A stretch of DNA of 64,000 nucleotides from Blasia pusilla. Its lineage: Eukaryota; Marchantiophyta; Marchantiopsida; Blasiales. The first letter of the stretch is position 1, and every line of letters starts with the position of its first letter. The stretch lies in contig CM114273.1 of assembly GCA_050084515.1 (NCBI GenBank), forward strand, positions 30,752,001-30,816,000. The letters are read 5' to 3'. Positions 47,001 through 59,053 of this stretch are shown here, piece by piece. The notes under the pieces were generated by a model. It was not told the origin of the DNA. It made no database searches and saw nothing but the letters and a program-made list of their open reading frames with translations. The position numbers and the translations under genes are program-made.

Positions 47001-48321
47001 CTAGACGCATTTTCACTTCTATTTTCCTTGGATGAAAGACTTGAAATTCACATCACACGTCTAGCATACCTTAGGTCCGATGTGATGGAGGTATCACTTC
47101 TTCTTTCCACCAAAGAAGGTCATTTCACTAACGCCCCACCCAATCTAGTTTACTTTAGATCTGGTGTTACTTTGGTTTCCCATCGGTTGAGGTTTGATAC
47201 CAACTTACTTAGTTTTTTTAGCCCAAGTCATGCCTTGTATATAATCATCTCTAGGGGATTTATCCCTACATTTCTTATAATATTTCACCTTGTGTTCACC
47301 AAATTGGCCCTTGCTCTATCTTGAGTTATTTATTCTCCTGTGTTTATGCACAACGCTCTACATGTACGCTTGGTCTAATCATCATGCATTCTATATGCTT
47401 GAAAAATGTACCTTATAAGCATGTCACCAGAAAAGTTTTCACCAAAACCCATATTCCTATGTTGGATTAACACGACTACTCAAAGAGTACTATTACAATC
47501 CTAATGAACTTAGAGGGGCCATCACCATAAGAATCTCATAAACCTTCTTTTAAATTTTTTTTTAAAAACCTACAACTTTTGTGACACTTTGCGCATGTCC
47601 AATGCAAAAAAAAAGCAAATAAAGGGAAGATTCCCTTTTCTAAAATGCTCTAATTTTATGGCACATTGCAAAAGGTTTTGAATATTCATGTCTTCTTTTG
47701 ATTTCTCTATGGTTCAACTATAATTATATTCTTAAGATTATTAAATTTCATTGGTGATTTAATTTACTAATGTGACCCAAATGATTTAGAATTGTGTTTG
47801 TGATCACATTTATTAGTAGGGCTAAAATGGAAGAAAGAGAGATAAAATTGAGTTTCAAATAAGGGAAGAGATGAAGTGATAAATTTTGATAAGAGAAGGA
47901 TCTTGTAAGGATTTTTTAATTTTTAATAGAAGAAGGGAGGAGAGATAAAAGAAAAGAAAAGAAAAAAGAATAGAGAAAGGGATAAATTTTCAATAAGAGA
48001 AGGATTTCTTGTTCTAAAATTCTCGTATCTTCAATATGAGAGAGAGAGAGGACTTTATAAGGAATGCTTTCTAAGTTTCAAATTCTCAATAGAAGAGGGG
48101 AGGAAGGATAAGGAATAAATGTTGAATGCATAGAAGATAAGGAACTTGTTTGGAGGGAGAAGGGATAAAAGGATAAAGAGAGGATTTCTCCTGCCTTGTA
48201 CAATACAAACAAAAATTTAATTGTTGGATAGCATGTGCGATGCAATAGAGATTCTTAACTATAAAAATTTTCAACAAAAATATTCTAAAAAAAAGTCAAG
48301 AGAAAAGTTAAATGACCATCC

Positions 48322-48346
48322 ATATATATATATATATATATATATA
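48322..48346 (+). repeat. (AT)n microsatellite
   Basis: About 25 bases of pure AT dinucleotide. Confidence 0.95.
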
Positions 48347-50213
48347 ATTTTAAATCTAGCATGTTTAATGAAAATTTATGGCATGACTTGATAAGGTATT
48401 TGAAAGAAAACTCATGACATCCAAAAAGGATTTCAATTCCTTAACTTTCAAGGTTGATAACAATATTAAAAACAAAGAATAGCTTGTGCAATGCACAAAA
48501 AATTGTCCCATAAAAAAATCAATGAAATAGTCTAAATTTAAATAAACATATAGTTAAGTATTGATGATAACATTTAAGAGAATCCATCTCTTTAGATTTG
48601 GGAAAAGACGCATATAAGTTTTAATGAGAAATTTTGAAAGAAGTAAATTTTAGCATTTGAAATAATGACACTTGATAACAATGATCTTATAACAATTTAC
48701 ATTCTTTAATATGTAACCTTGATAAAAATATAGATTTAAGAAAAAAAACTAAAAATGACATGGTAAGAGAAAGGATTATCTTATCTTTCTTGAAATTAAG
48801 GATTTTTTATGTAATCTCAAATGGGTGCCGATAGAGGTACCATCTTGGAAGTTACAACAACTCACATAATTGTAGGTACGATAGTCGTTGTAGAGATCTT
48901 TGCCTCTTAGGTCCATTCAATCCATTTGGGTGGGTGACAAAGAAAAAAGCGAGGCAAAAAGATCTCTTAGACTTCATTAAATTGTACATGGCATAGTCAA
49001 GAGGCCTCTCCAACAATAATAGTTTTATAAAGGCTCTTAAAACTTTTCTGAAGTTTGCAAATTGAGTAGAAGAGCCCTCATCTTTTGACCTATTTATGGG
49101 TCTTATGGTGCCTCTCAAGGATTATTAGTTCCCAAGAGGCCTCTTAAGGATAATTTTTTTTTGTAGGAGATCATTTGAGGGATTCCTTAATCATTATTTC
49201 CTAATAATCATCACTCATTTGGACCTTAATTTAGAAATGGTTGTGGTATCTTAATGGCTAACGATGGAGAGTAAGTGTTTACATGGTCATGGTTGGGAAA
49301 AAGATTTAATGGGAGGAAGAAGGTGGTACGATAAGAAAGATTCAATTTGGCGTCTTATGGTTGTCTTGCCAATCCTTTGGTTTTTTGCATCTAGTCTCAT
49401 GGCGTCTCACCCATCTTGACTTCATTTGACTTCCTTGCTTCTCGCCCTTGACTTGAAACTTGGATCAAGGGTCTTCCACTAATCTTGTATAGTCCTTTGT
49501 ATCTGTGAGTGGCTATGGTTAATCTCAAGTTTCTCCTCAGGGTTGTCCTAAGGCGCACACCCGTCTTCTCTAACCTTATTTCCTCACTAGGTCCCGCCAT
49601 CCAACCCACTCTAGTCTAGCGATTAACCAATCTAGGTTTTAACTTTGGTGGATCATTTCAAGGCAACTCTTCATTTGACCCACAATCATGACTTGCCTCA
49701 TGGATCCCCGTTGACGTGATTGTCATAGACTAAACTATTTGTGATGCTAGTCAAGAATTAAGTCCCATAATGATTTCTTGATCCAAAAACTCTTTTTCTT
49801 ATGGAGCTTCCCTCCTCTTAAAAAGGGTTTTAAACGTAATTCTAAATGCCAAAAAATGACTTTATGATCCTAAGCACTTGTAATGGAGGGTAACTTTGGA
49901 ATTCAATGTTCAACCATCAAGCATCTAATTCATTCTCCAAGAGGACCTCTTTATGACCTAGAGTTGCTCCAATGCACTATAATCAAGAATTTTTATATAG
50001 TTGTTAAGTATTGAGGTTTTTCTTAGTAGAAATTTCTCCAATAAGCTCTATACTTTAACTTCAAGGTTCCTACTTCTCTTGAAAACACCCTCTAAACATC
50101 CTGGTGTTGAGCTCTAATGATTCTACCTCAAGAGCAAGGGAATAAATAATGGGGAAAGAGATCTACACTTGATCACATGATTAATTAGTTGGGCCCTCCC
50201 TACTATTGGATCT

Positions 50214-50600
50214 TTATGTGTTGGCGTAGGTTACTTTTTGTATGAGAAATTTCTCCTGTACTGATTTCTGTATTATTTCCAATCCATTTGCAAGGCACTC
50301 AAGTTGCATGCATACCATACCACCATGTTTATTCCTAATCAAATGTAAACAGACTTCCTCATTGACAAGTTGTGAGTTAAATCTATGTTTATTCCTCATT
50401 AAGGATGCAAGAAGAGTCGATCTTTCAATGCAATCCACAATACCTCCAAGCTTAAGACTAGAGCCATTCTGACAATGTTTCTTCACAAGCAATAAATGAA
50501 CTCCCATCTTCTTCTCAGGCTTCATATTTGTACTAATTTTGGAACATCCTATATTGAGATTTGAAGCGTCTTTTCCTAGCATTCTTCCTCTAAAATCCAA
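50214..50600 (-). CDS. Hypothetical 128-residue ORF
   Basis: An ATG frame with mixed charged residues and several Cys/His but no recognisable motif and no membrane helix. It contains two similar pieces, LMRNKHRFNSQLVNEE and LIRNKHGGMVCMQLE, suggesting internal duplication. It lies in transposon-rich DNA and may be a remnant. No support for expression. Confidence 0.2.
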   Translation of the reverse strand: MDFRGRMLGKDASNLNIGCSKISTNMKPEKKMGVHLLLVKKHCQNGSSLKLGGIVDCIERSTLLASLMRNKHRFNSQLVNEEVCLHLIRNKHGGMVCMQLECLANGLEIIQKSVQEKFLIQKVTYANT

Positions 50601-51351
50601 AATAATCGACTATATCATTGGTCTTCTTTTATCCAAATAAAGAATCTCAACTTATCCGCTCTATTTCTAACTCTGCATGATCTTATATCCTAAGTTTCAA
50701 GTGATAACGGATTGTTAACTATTCTAACTAAACTACTTTTCTAACTTCATGTCTACATTTAACCAATCCCGGTACAGAGTATTGAAGTTTGTTAAACATC
50801 CTTACTCTTCATAGTTTGTATAGTCCTCATGAATTACTTTCATCGAGTACTTCTTGAAAGATCTTTACTTAAACTCCTCACAAGGAGCCTTTACTCAAAA
50901 CTTTGGTCTCTATCTTCTACTATAGTCTTCATAAAAAAAGTCTTTGTGCTTACTCAAGTTCCTTCTTCAACAAATTTTGGCTTATCCTTGTTGACAATTC
51001 CTTCCCAAACTACTAGGATCCCCTTAAAATGTTATTGTTTAAACCAACAAGTGGCCCAAAATTTATAGTTTAGATGGTGAATGTTTGGTCATTGACAATA
51101 TTTTATAAACTTATGCTATTCAATAAGGTTCTTGCTAAACTACTCAACATGAATTTCTAAGTTATATTTCTTTGATTGTGCGTCTTCAGGTCAAGAAAAG
51201 GAAAGCCTCAACATGTCCATCTTACACAAGCGTTATTAGTGAATACTTCATAACCGTAGAAGTACTCATGAATACAATCAGATTTACCGTTTCCTGATAC
51301 ACGTCTAACTATTCCTCTCCATGTGTACAGTAGAGTAATTACATAATTGGA

Positions 51352-51555
51352 TAGCTCCATGACCAAATTAATAAGTTGGAGAGAAAAATCACTAATATCA
51401 ATGACAAGCTCTCTACTCTACATGAAGAAAACGATATACATATGGAGCGTGTTTCAGACCTTGGTGACAAATTGAAGGACGCCCAAACTCAATTCAACCA
51501 ATTTATGGAAGAGGTTGAGCCTCTCATACATTGCAGTCCAAAATTAAAGCTGTAA
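51352..51555 (+). pseudogene. Coiled-coil-like open segment, possible exon remnant
   Basis: An open frame bounded by stops encodes a heptad-like helix (HDQINKLERKITNINDKLS, THEEN-like turn, DLGDKLKDAQTQFNQFMEEV). The composition (K, E, Q, N, L, I) is protein-like and unlike the surrounding DNA. No start codon or convincing splice partners were found, so a captured gene fragment is possible. The parent family is not identified. Confidence 0.25.
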
Positions 51556-52030
51556 GGAACAATAATTCAGTTAGTACTCCATTTGTAAATAAATAGGTAT
51601 CCATTCTTAATTAAAATTTTCTAAACCTTCGACCTCATCTATCATTTTCTACATTGTTTCTGTCATTTATTTAGGGTCTACTTGAGTTAGTCTATACTAC
51701 CTACTACAATACCTCAATTATTTGCTTTTCAATATTTGCATTCTGCACCATCAATCTTCATCGAAACCTGAATATAACTATGCACTATGAAACCATCTCC
51801 TTACCATCTTTTGTACACCAGCAATTACACACAATTACTTGAGTTTCCAGACCTATCTTGCATTCAAAATTCGAGGTCATTCTACCTTATAGGTCTTAAA
51901 TTTAGAAAATTCAACTGTAAGTAGATGTACTAAGAGATCATTTTGTAGCAACTTCAAGCACAATAGTAGATTAATATAAATCCTGCAATACCTTACTCAT
52001 TTTATTCCTTTTCTTACTTTCAAGTTATAT

Positions 52031-52396
52031 TGCTTGAATGCTTTTGTTTCTACATTCCACATTTACTCAATAGTTTTGCTATTTTCAACTTCAGTAGTAA
52101 TAGTCTAAGTAAAAGCAACCTTATTGTGGATGCCATCTTAATTATAATGTTGGACTTTCAAAGGCATAATTTTGCTATAAATAGCATATGCATGAACATA
52201 TGGATTTTTCATTCTTGCAATTATAAATAAAACATGCCTAACTTTATCCTATTTGCATTACCCATAAAAACTATAATTCCAATTATGCTGCTTGAATGCT
52301 TTTGTTTCTACATTCCACCTTTACTCAATAGTTTTGCTATTTTCAACTTTAGTAGAAATAGTCTAAGTACAAGAAATCTTATTGTGGATGCTATCT
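52031..52396 (+). repeat. Duplicated 108-bp block, 257 bp apart
   Basis: TGCTTGAATGCTTTTGTTTC...ATTGTGGATGC occurs at about 52031-52138 and 52288-52396 with few differences. The unit includes the intervening sequence, so this is one tandem duplication with decay or a pair of repeats. Confidence 0.8.
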
Positions 52397-53845
52397 TGCG
52401 TGTTTCAGAGACCCTTGTCCGAGCTTCGTTCACATTACGAAAACCATTTCTGGGCTGATTATGCGGAGCCTGTTGATCATCTACTATAGCGTTGCATTGC
52501 TATGGAGTGATAACTGGCGCATTGGTTGTTCGTGGCAGAGCTCGCGGGCCCGACTGCACTCACTCACATATCTCGGACCAAAGAAAACTCTCTACTTCCA
52601 AATGTTTTCATGAAATTCACTCATTTAAACATAGCATGAGAACTACTTTGCTTTGGCATATTCACAGTATTTTCTATATCCGACCATTGAAAAAATTTTC
52701 CGTCCTCTATATCGATCGTTTGCGCCAGGGCAACATCGTTTTGAATGAAGTTGTTGTTCTTCAAGTCCGCTACTTCAAAATTGGTAGTCGTGTTGGAAGG
52801 TTACCATGTATTCAAAGCTAGAAGCAACGGTTCTAAATGATCAGCCGAGCACTGATGAGCTTTTCACATTTCACTCACCCAACAATTGTCATGTGGAGAT
52901 TTCCTAGATGAGATAATTGAAAAGGATCTTTTCAAATAATAGCGAATCTCGGGCACGTCCATACGTACGCCAATATCCTTTTCCAATCCCTCCCTCTCTC
53001 TCTAGATCGTCCCGAAGCTTCTTAAATTTTGGCATACAAGGTAATTCTAGCCACAACCATATCTTTGTGTGTCTATTAATTGCATCTTCCTCTTGCCGTT
53101 CATAATTTTCTTCATTTCTAGTAATGATTTCTTTTACCAATGCACCCTCTCAAATTTTTGCCATTTAAATGCTTTTTATTGGAAAGTGCTCTATTGTGGT
53201 CTGTTGCAGCAAATTCTCTTCGGTCCTTGCAATTTCACAAATTTTAGGTTTGTGTCAACTCGGATAATGAGACTAGCTTAATATACGAATCCGACATAAG
53301 CCTACTCTTATCTATATATCTATATCAATTTCATTCTGAGTTGATGGCAAAAAAATAGACCCAGGAGTCTACTCCGAGGTCAAGAAGGAATCAAAACAAA
53401 GAGACTCCAACTCTCAAGAAATACAGACTAGTAAAAGCTCGCTAATACTCTTGTAGTAAAGTTGCCCGTATTAGGAAATTGAGCTGTAGACCTCGTTGCA
53501 TGGATTAGTCATGCACTGGGTCATACCTCCGTAGATGGCGTGCCACATGCTCGTCATCAGCCAAGAACATGCAATGTTGTGGTTATTGTGGGGCAGTGCT
53601 ATATTGCAATCCTCACCTACAAATGTCTCTTCTTGAAGATCCAAAGAATCCACCACTAGCATTTTGTAATGGATTTATGAGAGATTACTTTATACCTTGC
53701 CTAGGCCACTTCCACATATTTGACCTTTGCATTTCAAATGATCCTCGCACCCACATAAACGTGTATATGACTCCAACTTACATCAAGCAGTTGCTGAACG
53801 TCAATCCACTTGAAGTGCAACTTGTATCCATAGTAGACTCCACAT

Positions 53846-54154
53846 TATTGAAGATTGAGTTACAATCAAGCTCATGAGACACCTGAACTGCTACATTTGA
53901 TACTCATACAAAGTAGGGAAGCTTAATCTTGGTTAGTTAGTTAAGCACGATTATCTTAACGAGGGTTCGTTAATCACAGTTAATCTAACTCGAGACTATG
54001 GTTAAGGTTAGGGTTAGTATTGCTTGTTCATACCCTATATAATTGAGGAGGGACCAACCTCCACTCATTCTCTCATTCCAAATTTCGTTCTCGATGGTGG
54101 TGTGTGAGTGTGAGTTATTTCCCACTAGTTATGCTTCTTTACCAATTTTCCACA
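53846..54154 (+). repeat. Copia 5' LTR
   Basis: 309 bp beginning TATTGAAGATTGAGTTAC and ending CAATTTTCCACA just before the primer-binding site. It contains TACCCTATATAATTGAG, a likely TATA region, shared with the 3' LTR. Confidence 0.85.
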
Positions 54155-54166
54155 TGCTATCAGAGC
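54155..54166 (+). promoter_or_regulatory. Primer-binding site (initiator Met tRNA type)
   Basis: TGCTATCAGAGC, one base different from the plant Copia consensus TGGTATCAGAGC, directly after the LTR. Confidence 0.8.
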
Positions 54167-54671
54167 GATAGGAGAACATCACTTGAAATTCTTGGTGTTT
54201 GAGGAGAGAAGAGAGACAAGAGGAGGTACAATTTCAGTTTGGGAGAAGGAAATTTTGTTCAGAGCTCAATGGCTGCATTTTTGAGATGGAGCTTTGACGA
54301 TGATAAAACTTTGGAGGCATTTTTTAAGGCTTTCCCGGTCGATGTAGCCATCTGGATTGGCAGCGGCTAGAAGGATACCAAAGGCTATCTTTAACCACCT
54401 TATAGAGCTCGTCAAGAGCTTTCCAATGCACCCAAAATCTCTTGATTTTGACATTCTGAGCTCTTGCAGTAGCAATTTCAGTATAGGAAAGTGCAATTAG
54501 TGAAGAAAAGTTGTGCAGTTTGCTCTTTACAAGCCAATTTCGACTAGTTCTTTCATACAGTTGATCAATTTTGGCAATCTTCAGGTCAATTTCTATGTAG
54601 GAGTGATCTATGCTTCAATTGGAGCAGTAGGAGAGCCTAAAATTATGTTTTTGTGAGTGAAATCGTTCGTC

Positions 54672-55551
54672 ATGGAATATTCCTCAACAACAATCACAGA
54701 CGAGAACCTATATAAGCAGAATTACAATGTCTGGAAGTTTCGCATGAAATAATTTCTCATGGGTCAAGAACAATGAGAGCTTATCACAAGTGGTGAGGCC
54801 AAGCGGGAAGGTGATTCAACAGACTTAAATGTTTGCGCTTGGAACAAACGCGCAAGGCAAGTAATCCACTACATTTCAATAACGATCAGTTTGCCAATGA
54901 TAGGTCATATTCAAGATGTTGATATTCCGAAGGAGGCCTGGGATGAATTGGAAAAGCTGTTCCAGATATCTACAAAGGCTAGAAAGCTTCAATTGGAACA
55001 ACAATTGAACGAAGTGATGAAAGGATCGTAGAACATCAATGATTATATTTTGAGTATCAGACATATTGTTATCAGTTGAATAGCATTACAGTGATAGTAG
55101 AAGATGATGATATGATTTTGTTCACTCTTCAAGGCCTTCCAAAGGATTACAAGTCCTTTGAGATCTCTATTTGTATGAGAGAGAAGTATCCAACCTTTCA
55201 AGAGTTAGTCCCTCTGTTAATCAGTGAAGAGATGCCCCTAGTAGGCAGCAGTAGCTCGTCTAATCTGCAACAGAGTGCGCTTTTTGCAGGTTATGGATCA
55301 AACAGAGGTAGGGGTTGTGGCAGAAGCTTTTGTGGTCGTGGTCGATATCAAGCATATGGAGGAAGAGACACTCAATATAACGTCACTTAATCAACTACGA
55401 ACCAGTACCAGACACGATCACAAGGTGGTGATGGTCAAAACCATTGGGGTCGAGGTGAGCAGCAGAGGGTCCATGGATCTTGCAATTATTGTGGGATAAA
55501 TTGTCACTATGCAAAGTTTTGCTTTAAGAAGAAGGAAAATATGAGAACATA
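54672..55551 (+). pseudogene. Copia gag (nucleocapsid) remnant
   Basis: Begins MEYSSTTITDENLYKQNYN, continues with the gag helical core (LFTLQGLPKDYKSFEISI) and a Gly/Arg-rich stretch, and ends with a CCHC zinc knuckle (CNYCGINCHYAKFC, 55481-55522; spacing C2C4H4C intact). In-frame stops include one at KGS*NINDY, where CAG to TAG is the simple explanation. Confidence 0.85.
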
Positions 55552-55573
55552 AGACTTACAACAACAAAATTAT

Positions 55574-56850
55574 GTGGAGCAACAACACCAAGAGCAGTAC
55601 CAAGAACAACATTCACAAGTGGAGCATATCTTGGTCATGACTCATCATATGGGAGCAATCGTCAAGAAAGACTCGACATCAAATTGGTGCATTGAATCTG
55701 GTGCATCAAATCATATGATCTTAGAAGCTAAATGGTTTACTAGTTTGGAGCCGGTGAAAGACCCTGCAATTGTGCTCACAGGAGATGACACTCAACATCA
55801 TATCACGCATACCGATAAAGTTCCAATAATATGAGATGGTCTTTTGTGCTCTTGGAAATATTCTCTATGTTCCTACCATTGCAAGAAATCTGATCTTTGT
55901 AGGATAGATAGTAGAACAGGTTTATCAAGTGAAATTTAACGTAGGTGGTTGTTTCATTGAAACAATGGATGACCAGACTACGATAGCCAAAGGAATTAGA
56001 TCTAGCAGAATGTTCAAGTTAGATGTTTCTATGCTAGAAATTCAAACAACAATATATGGTCAAACCGGCCAACAAGTCACAGATCTGAATGTGTGGTATA
56101 AAAGAATTGGACATATGAATCTTCAAAGATTAGAGAGTCTTTCATCATCTAATATAGTAATAGGACTCCCTAAATTAGTAAATCCTGCTACGTTAGAGGT
56201 ATGTCATGCTTCCAAATTTGGAAAATAAGCTAGATTTCTTTTTCCAAAGTAAGGTAGAAGAGCATCTAGGATATTGGAGTTGATCCACAATGATATGTGG
56301 ACAACATCACAACATAGCCTTAGTGGTTGCAAGTACTTTGTTTCATTTATTGATGACTTCTCTAGGTATATATGGGTATACTTTCTGAAAGCCAAGTTAG
56401 AGGTATTCTCAGTGTTCCAAACATTCACATTTCTAGTAGAGAAGCAGGCTCGATAACATATTCTGAAATTGCGTTGTGATGGAGGAGGAGAGTTTTTTCA
56501 ACAGAGTTTGATGATTATTTACGTCAGAATGGCATCCAATGTCAAACGACTTGCCGTTACATTCCACAAAAAAATGGAGTGGATGAGAGGAAGAATCCAC
56601 ATATTGTTGAAGCGGCACGAGCTATGCTGAATGAGAAGAATATGCCTAAGGTGTATTGGGCAGAGGCTATAGCATGTGCAGTCTTCTTAATCAACCGAAC
56701 TCCAACAGCACGAGTTCATGATAAAACTCCATTCAAAGTCTTCATAGGAAGTAAACCTGATTTTTCCTTGTTGAAAGTATTTGGCTGTATTTGTTATGCT
56801 CATGTTCCTTTTGAGAGACGTCAAAAATTAGATCCCAAGTCTGAATGATG
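55574..56850 (+). pseudogene. Copia protease and integrase remnant
   Basis: Protease signature is WCIESGASNHM, where the family has DSGAS, so the catalytic Asp position reads Glu. The integrase zinc region reads WYKRIGHMNLQ (usual WHxRLGH), then CHASKFGK with the second Cys replaced. The integrase core follows (IHNDMWT, FIDDFSRYIWVYFLKAK) and then ARAMLNEKNMPKVYWAEA and FLINRTPTARV. Stops and frame breaks separate the parts. Confidence 0.85.
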
Positions 56851-57399
56851 TATCTTCATTGGCTATGCTGATGGAACTAAGGGGTATAAGTGCTACATTC
56901 CATCCTCTAGGCAGCTTATTATTAGTTGGGATGTTGTCTTTGATGAGTTAAAGTCATGGTATGCTCCATATAAGCCTATTCCACCTCTAGACTCGTTTGT
57001 TCAGGGGGAGAATATGATTGTAAACGAGCAGACATTGTCTTCAAATTCCCCAAGTACTAGTGCAGGATTAAGAGAGGTCCTAGATTCATCAGTTAAATTT
57101 GTGAGTCCATGGACGGGAAGAGTACGTATTCAGTCTATTGACACTAGTTAGAGCTCGAGTCAGGTGTTAGAGGCATCTACCTTTGAACTACAACTTCGTA
57201 GATCAAGTAGAGTTACACATCTAGTTCAGATTCATAAATGAAGGTTTCCTTGCATATATCATGCATATGTGATGACTACCATTCAAGAACAGGAGCCGAG
57301 TTGTTTTGAAGAAGCTACAAGTAAAGTCGAATGGATTGAAGCTATGGAGGAAGAGCTTGCTGCATTAAGACATCAACAGACATGGGAGTTGGTTGATAT

Positions 57400-58844
57400 A
57401 CCTTCTGGTTAGGAAGCTATTGGTTGCAAATAGGTTTACAAAATGAAGCGCAATCAAGATGATACAATTAAAAGATACAAAGCGAGATTGGTTGCTAAGG
57501 GCTATGCACAACAATATGGCATCGATTATGAGGAAATATTTAGCCATGTTGTAAAGATGGCGACTACGAGAATAGTGGTTGTAGTTGCAGTAAGTAAGAA
57601 GTGGAGATTACATCACATGGACGTCAAGAATGCCTTCTTGAATGGAGATCTATACGAAGAGGTATATATGACTTAAGCACTTGGATACAAGCATCCCAAG
57701 TTTCCATTTCATGTGTGCAGGTTGAAGAAAGCTCTATACGGGCTCAAACAAGCTCCAAGAGCTTGGTATGGCAAGACTACATACGTCTTACAAGAATTAG
57801 ATTTTAGGGTATGTGATTCTGACTCCTCATTATACGTCTTAAGATGACAAGATCATACGGTTCTCATTGTGTATGTTGACGATCTCCTGATTACTAGAGT
57901 ATTGAAGAAATGGTACAACAAGTCAAGCTTAAATTACAAGCAGAATTTGATATAAAGGACTTGGGAGAACTGAAGTACTTCCTTTGTATTGAGTTTATCA
58001 AGGTTGGAGAGAGCATGTGGTTACTACAATGACAATATGCTCTTCATATGCTTTCAAAATATGGAATGACGGCTTGTAAGCCAATCTCTATACCGTTGAA
58101 CCAGAGTATGAAGCTAAGAGTGGATGAAGGAGAGTTGCTTGCAGGATCTAATATATATGGGCGCATGGTTGGAAGTTTGATCTATCTAACTATAACCAGA
58201 CCAGATTTGAGCTATGTTGTTGGCCTAATGAGCCATTATATGCAAGCACATCGAAAAGCTCACCTTGATGCTGTGAGGAGGATTATGCGGTATGTGAAAT
58301 TCTCTATTCAATTCGGGCTTCAATTTGAACCTTCTCTAAGTTTTCAATTACGGGGATTCACAGATGCTGATTGGGCAGGAAGCATGTCTGATCGACACTT
58401 CACATTTGATTATTCATTTACTTTGGGAAACGCTGCTATAAGTTGGGCTTCAAAGAAGCAACCTATAGTTGCTTTATTTTCAACAGAGGCGGAGTATAGA
58501 GGAACAAACAATGCGGCATGTGAGGCGATGTGGCTTCATCGATTACTTGTTGAGATTGGTGTTAGTAACTTATGACCTAATTTAATATATGCAGAAATAT
58601 TAGTAGCATCAAGTATGCTAATAACCCTGTGTTTCATGCTCGTACAAAACATGTTGAGGTGCACTATCATTTTATCAGAGAGAAAGTGCTTGAAGGAGAA
58701 ATTGATTTTGTGTATATAGATAGAGATCAAAAAATTGATGATATCTTTACAAAGACATTGTTTAGAGATAAGTTTGAAATGTTTAGAAATGATTTAGGCG
58801 TTAGAGATATCGATATGAGCTTGAGGGGGAGTATTGAAGATTGA
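57400..58844 (+). pseudogene. Copia reverse transcriptase and RNase H remnant
   Basis: RT blocks are [56 protein letters not shown] and the active-site YVDDLL (57872-57889). RNase H follows with RPDLSYVVGLMSHYM, DADWAGSMSDRHF, SWASKKQPIVALFSTEAEY and HFIREKVLEGEIDFVYI. Stops interrupt the frame at GCK*VYK, YMT*ALGY, VLR*QDH and LLQ*QYA. Confidence 0.9.
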
Positions 58845-59053
58845 GATACAGCCAAGCTCATGAGACACTTGAACTGCTACATTTGGTACTCACACAAAGT
58901 AGGGAAGCTTAATCTTGGTTAGACACTTAAGCACGATTATCTTAACTAGGGTTAGTTAATCATAATTAGTCTAACTCAAGACTATGGTTAATATTAGGGT
59001 TAGGGTTGCTTGTACATACCCTATATAATTGAGAAGTGGACGAGCCTCCACTC
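58832..59053 (+). repeat. Copia 3' LTR, truncated
   Basis: Matches the first ~220 bp of the 5' LTR, through CCTATATAATTGAG and CCTCCACTC, and then stops matching. The last ~85 bp, present in the 5' LTR, are missing. Confidence 0.8.

Larger units (their letters stand above)
42303..48321. other. Long AT-rich gene-free stretch
   Basis: No frame with a family motif. It holds a shorter diverged copy of the 21-kb repeat (about 42480-42700), a hairpin (45181-45218) and degenerate tandem repeats (about 46680-47000). Otherwise it appears to be old transposon sequence. Confidence 0.4.
48347..53845. other. AT-rich gene-free stretch before the Copia element
   Basis: No gene with family motifs. Items worth recording are a 128-codon minus-strand frame (50214-50600), a coiled-coil-like open segment (51352-51555), a spaced duplication (52031-52396) and a 102-codon frame ending just inside the Copia LTR (53569-53877). 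Confidence 0.4.
53846..59053 (+). mobile_element. Ty1/Copia LTR retrotransposon, decayed
   Basis: 5' LTR 53846-54154, primer-binding site 54155-54166, gag-pol in the order gag, protease, integrase, reverse transcriptase, RNase H (the Copia order), polypurine tract 58823-58831, and a truncated 3' LTR 58832 to about 59053. Both LTRs start TATTGAAGATTGAG. The coding region has a dozen or more stops and some frameshifts, so it is not autonomous. Sequence past about 59053 no longer matches the 5' LTR and leads into Helitron DNA. Confidence 0.93.

Noticed and set aside
53569-53877. 102-codon frame ending in the 5' LTR
   Set aside because: No motif, and its last ten codons are LTR sequence. Not supported as a gene.
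53980-54030. Telomere-like GGTTAGGGTTAG in the Copia LTRs
   Set aside because: Only about two repeats, present in both LTRs, so it is part of the LTR and not an interstitial telomere.
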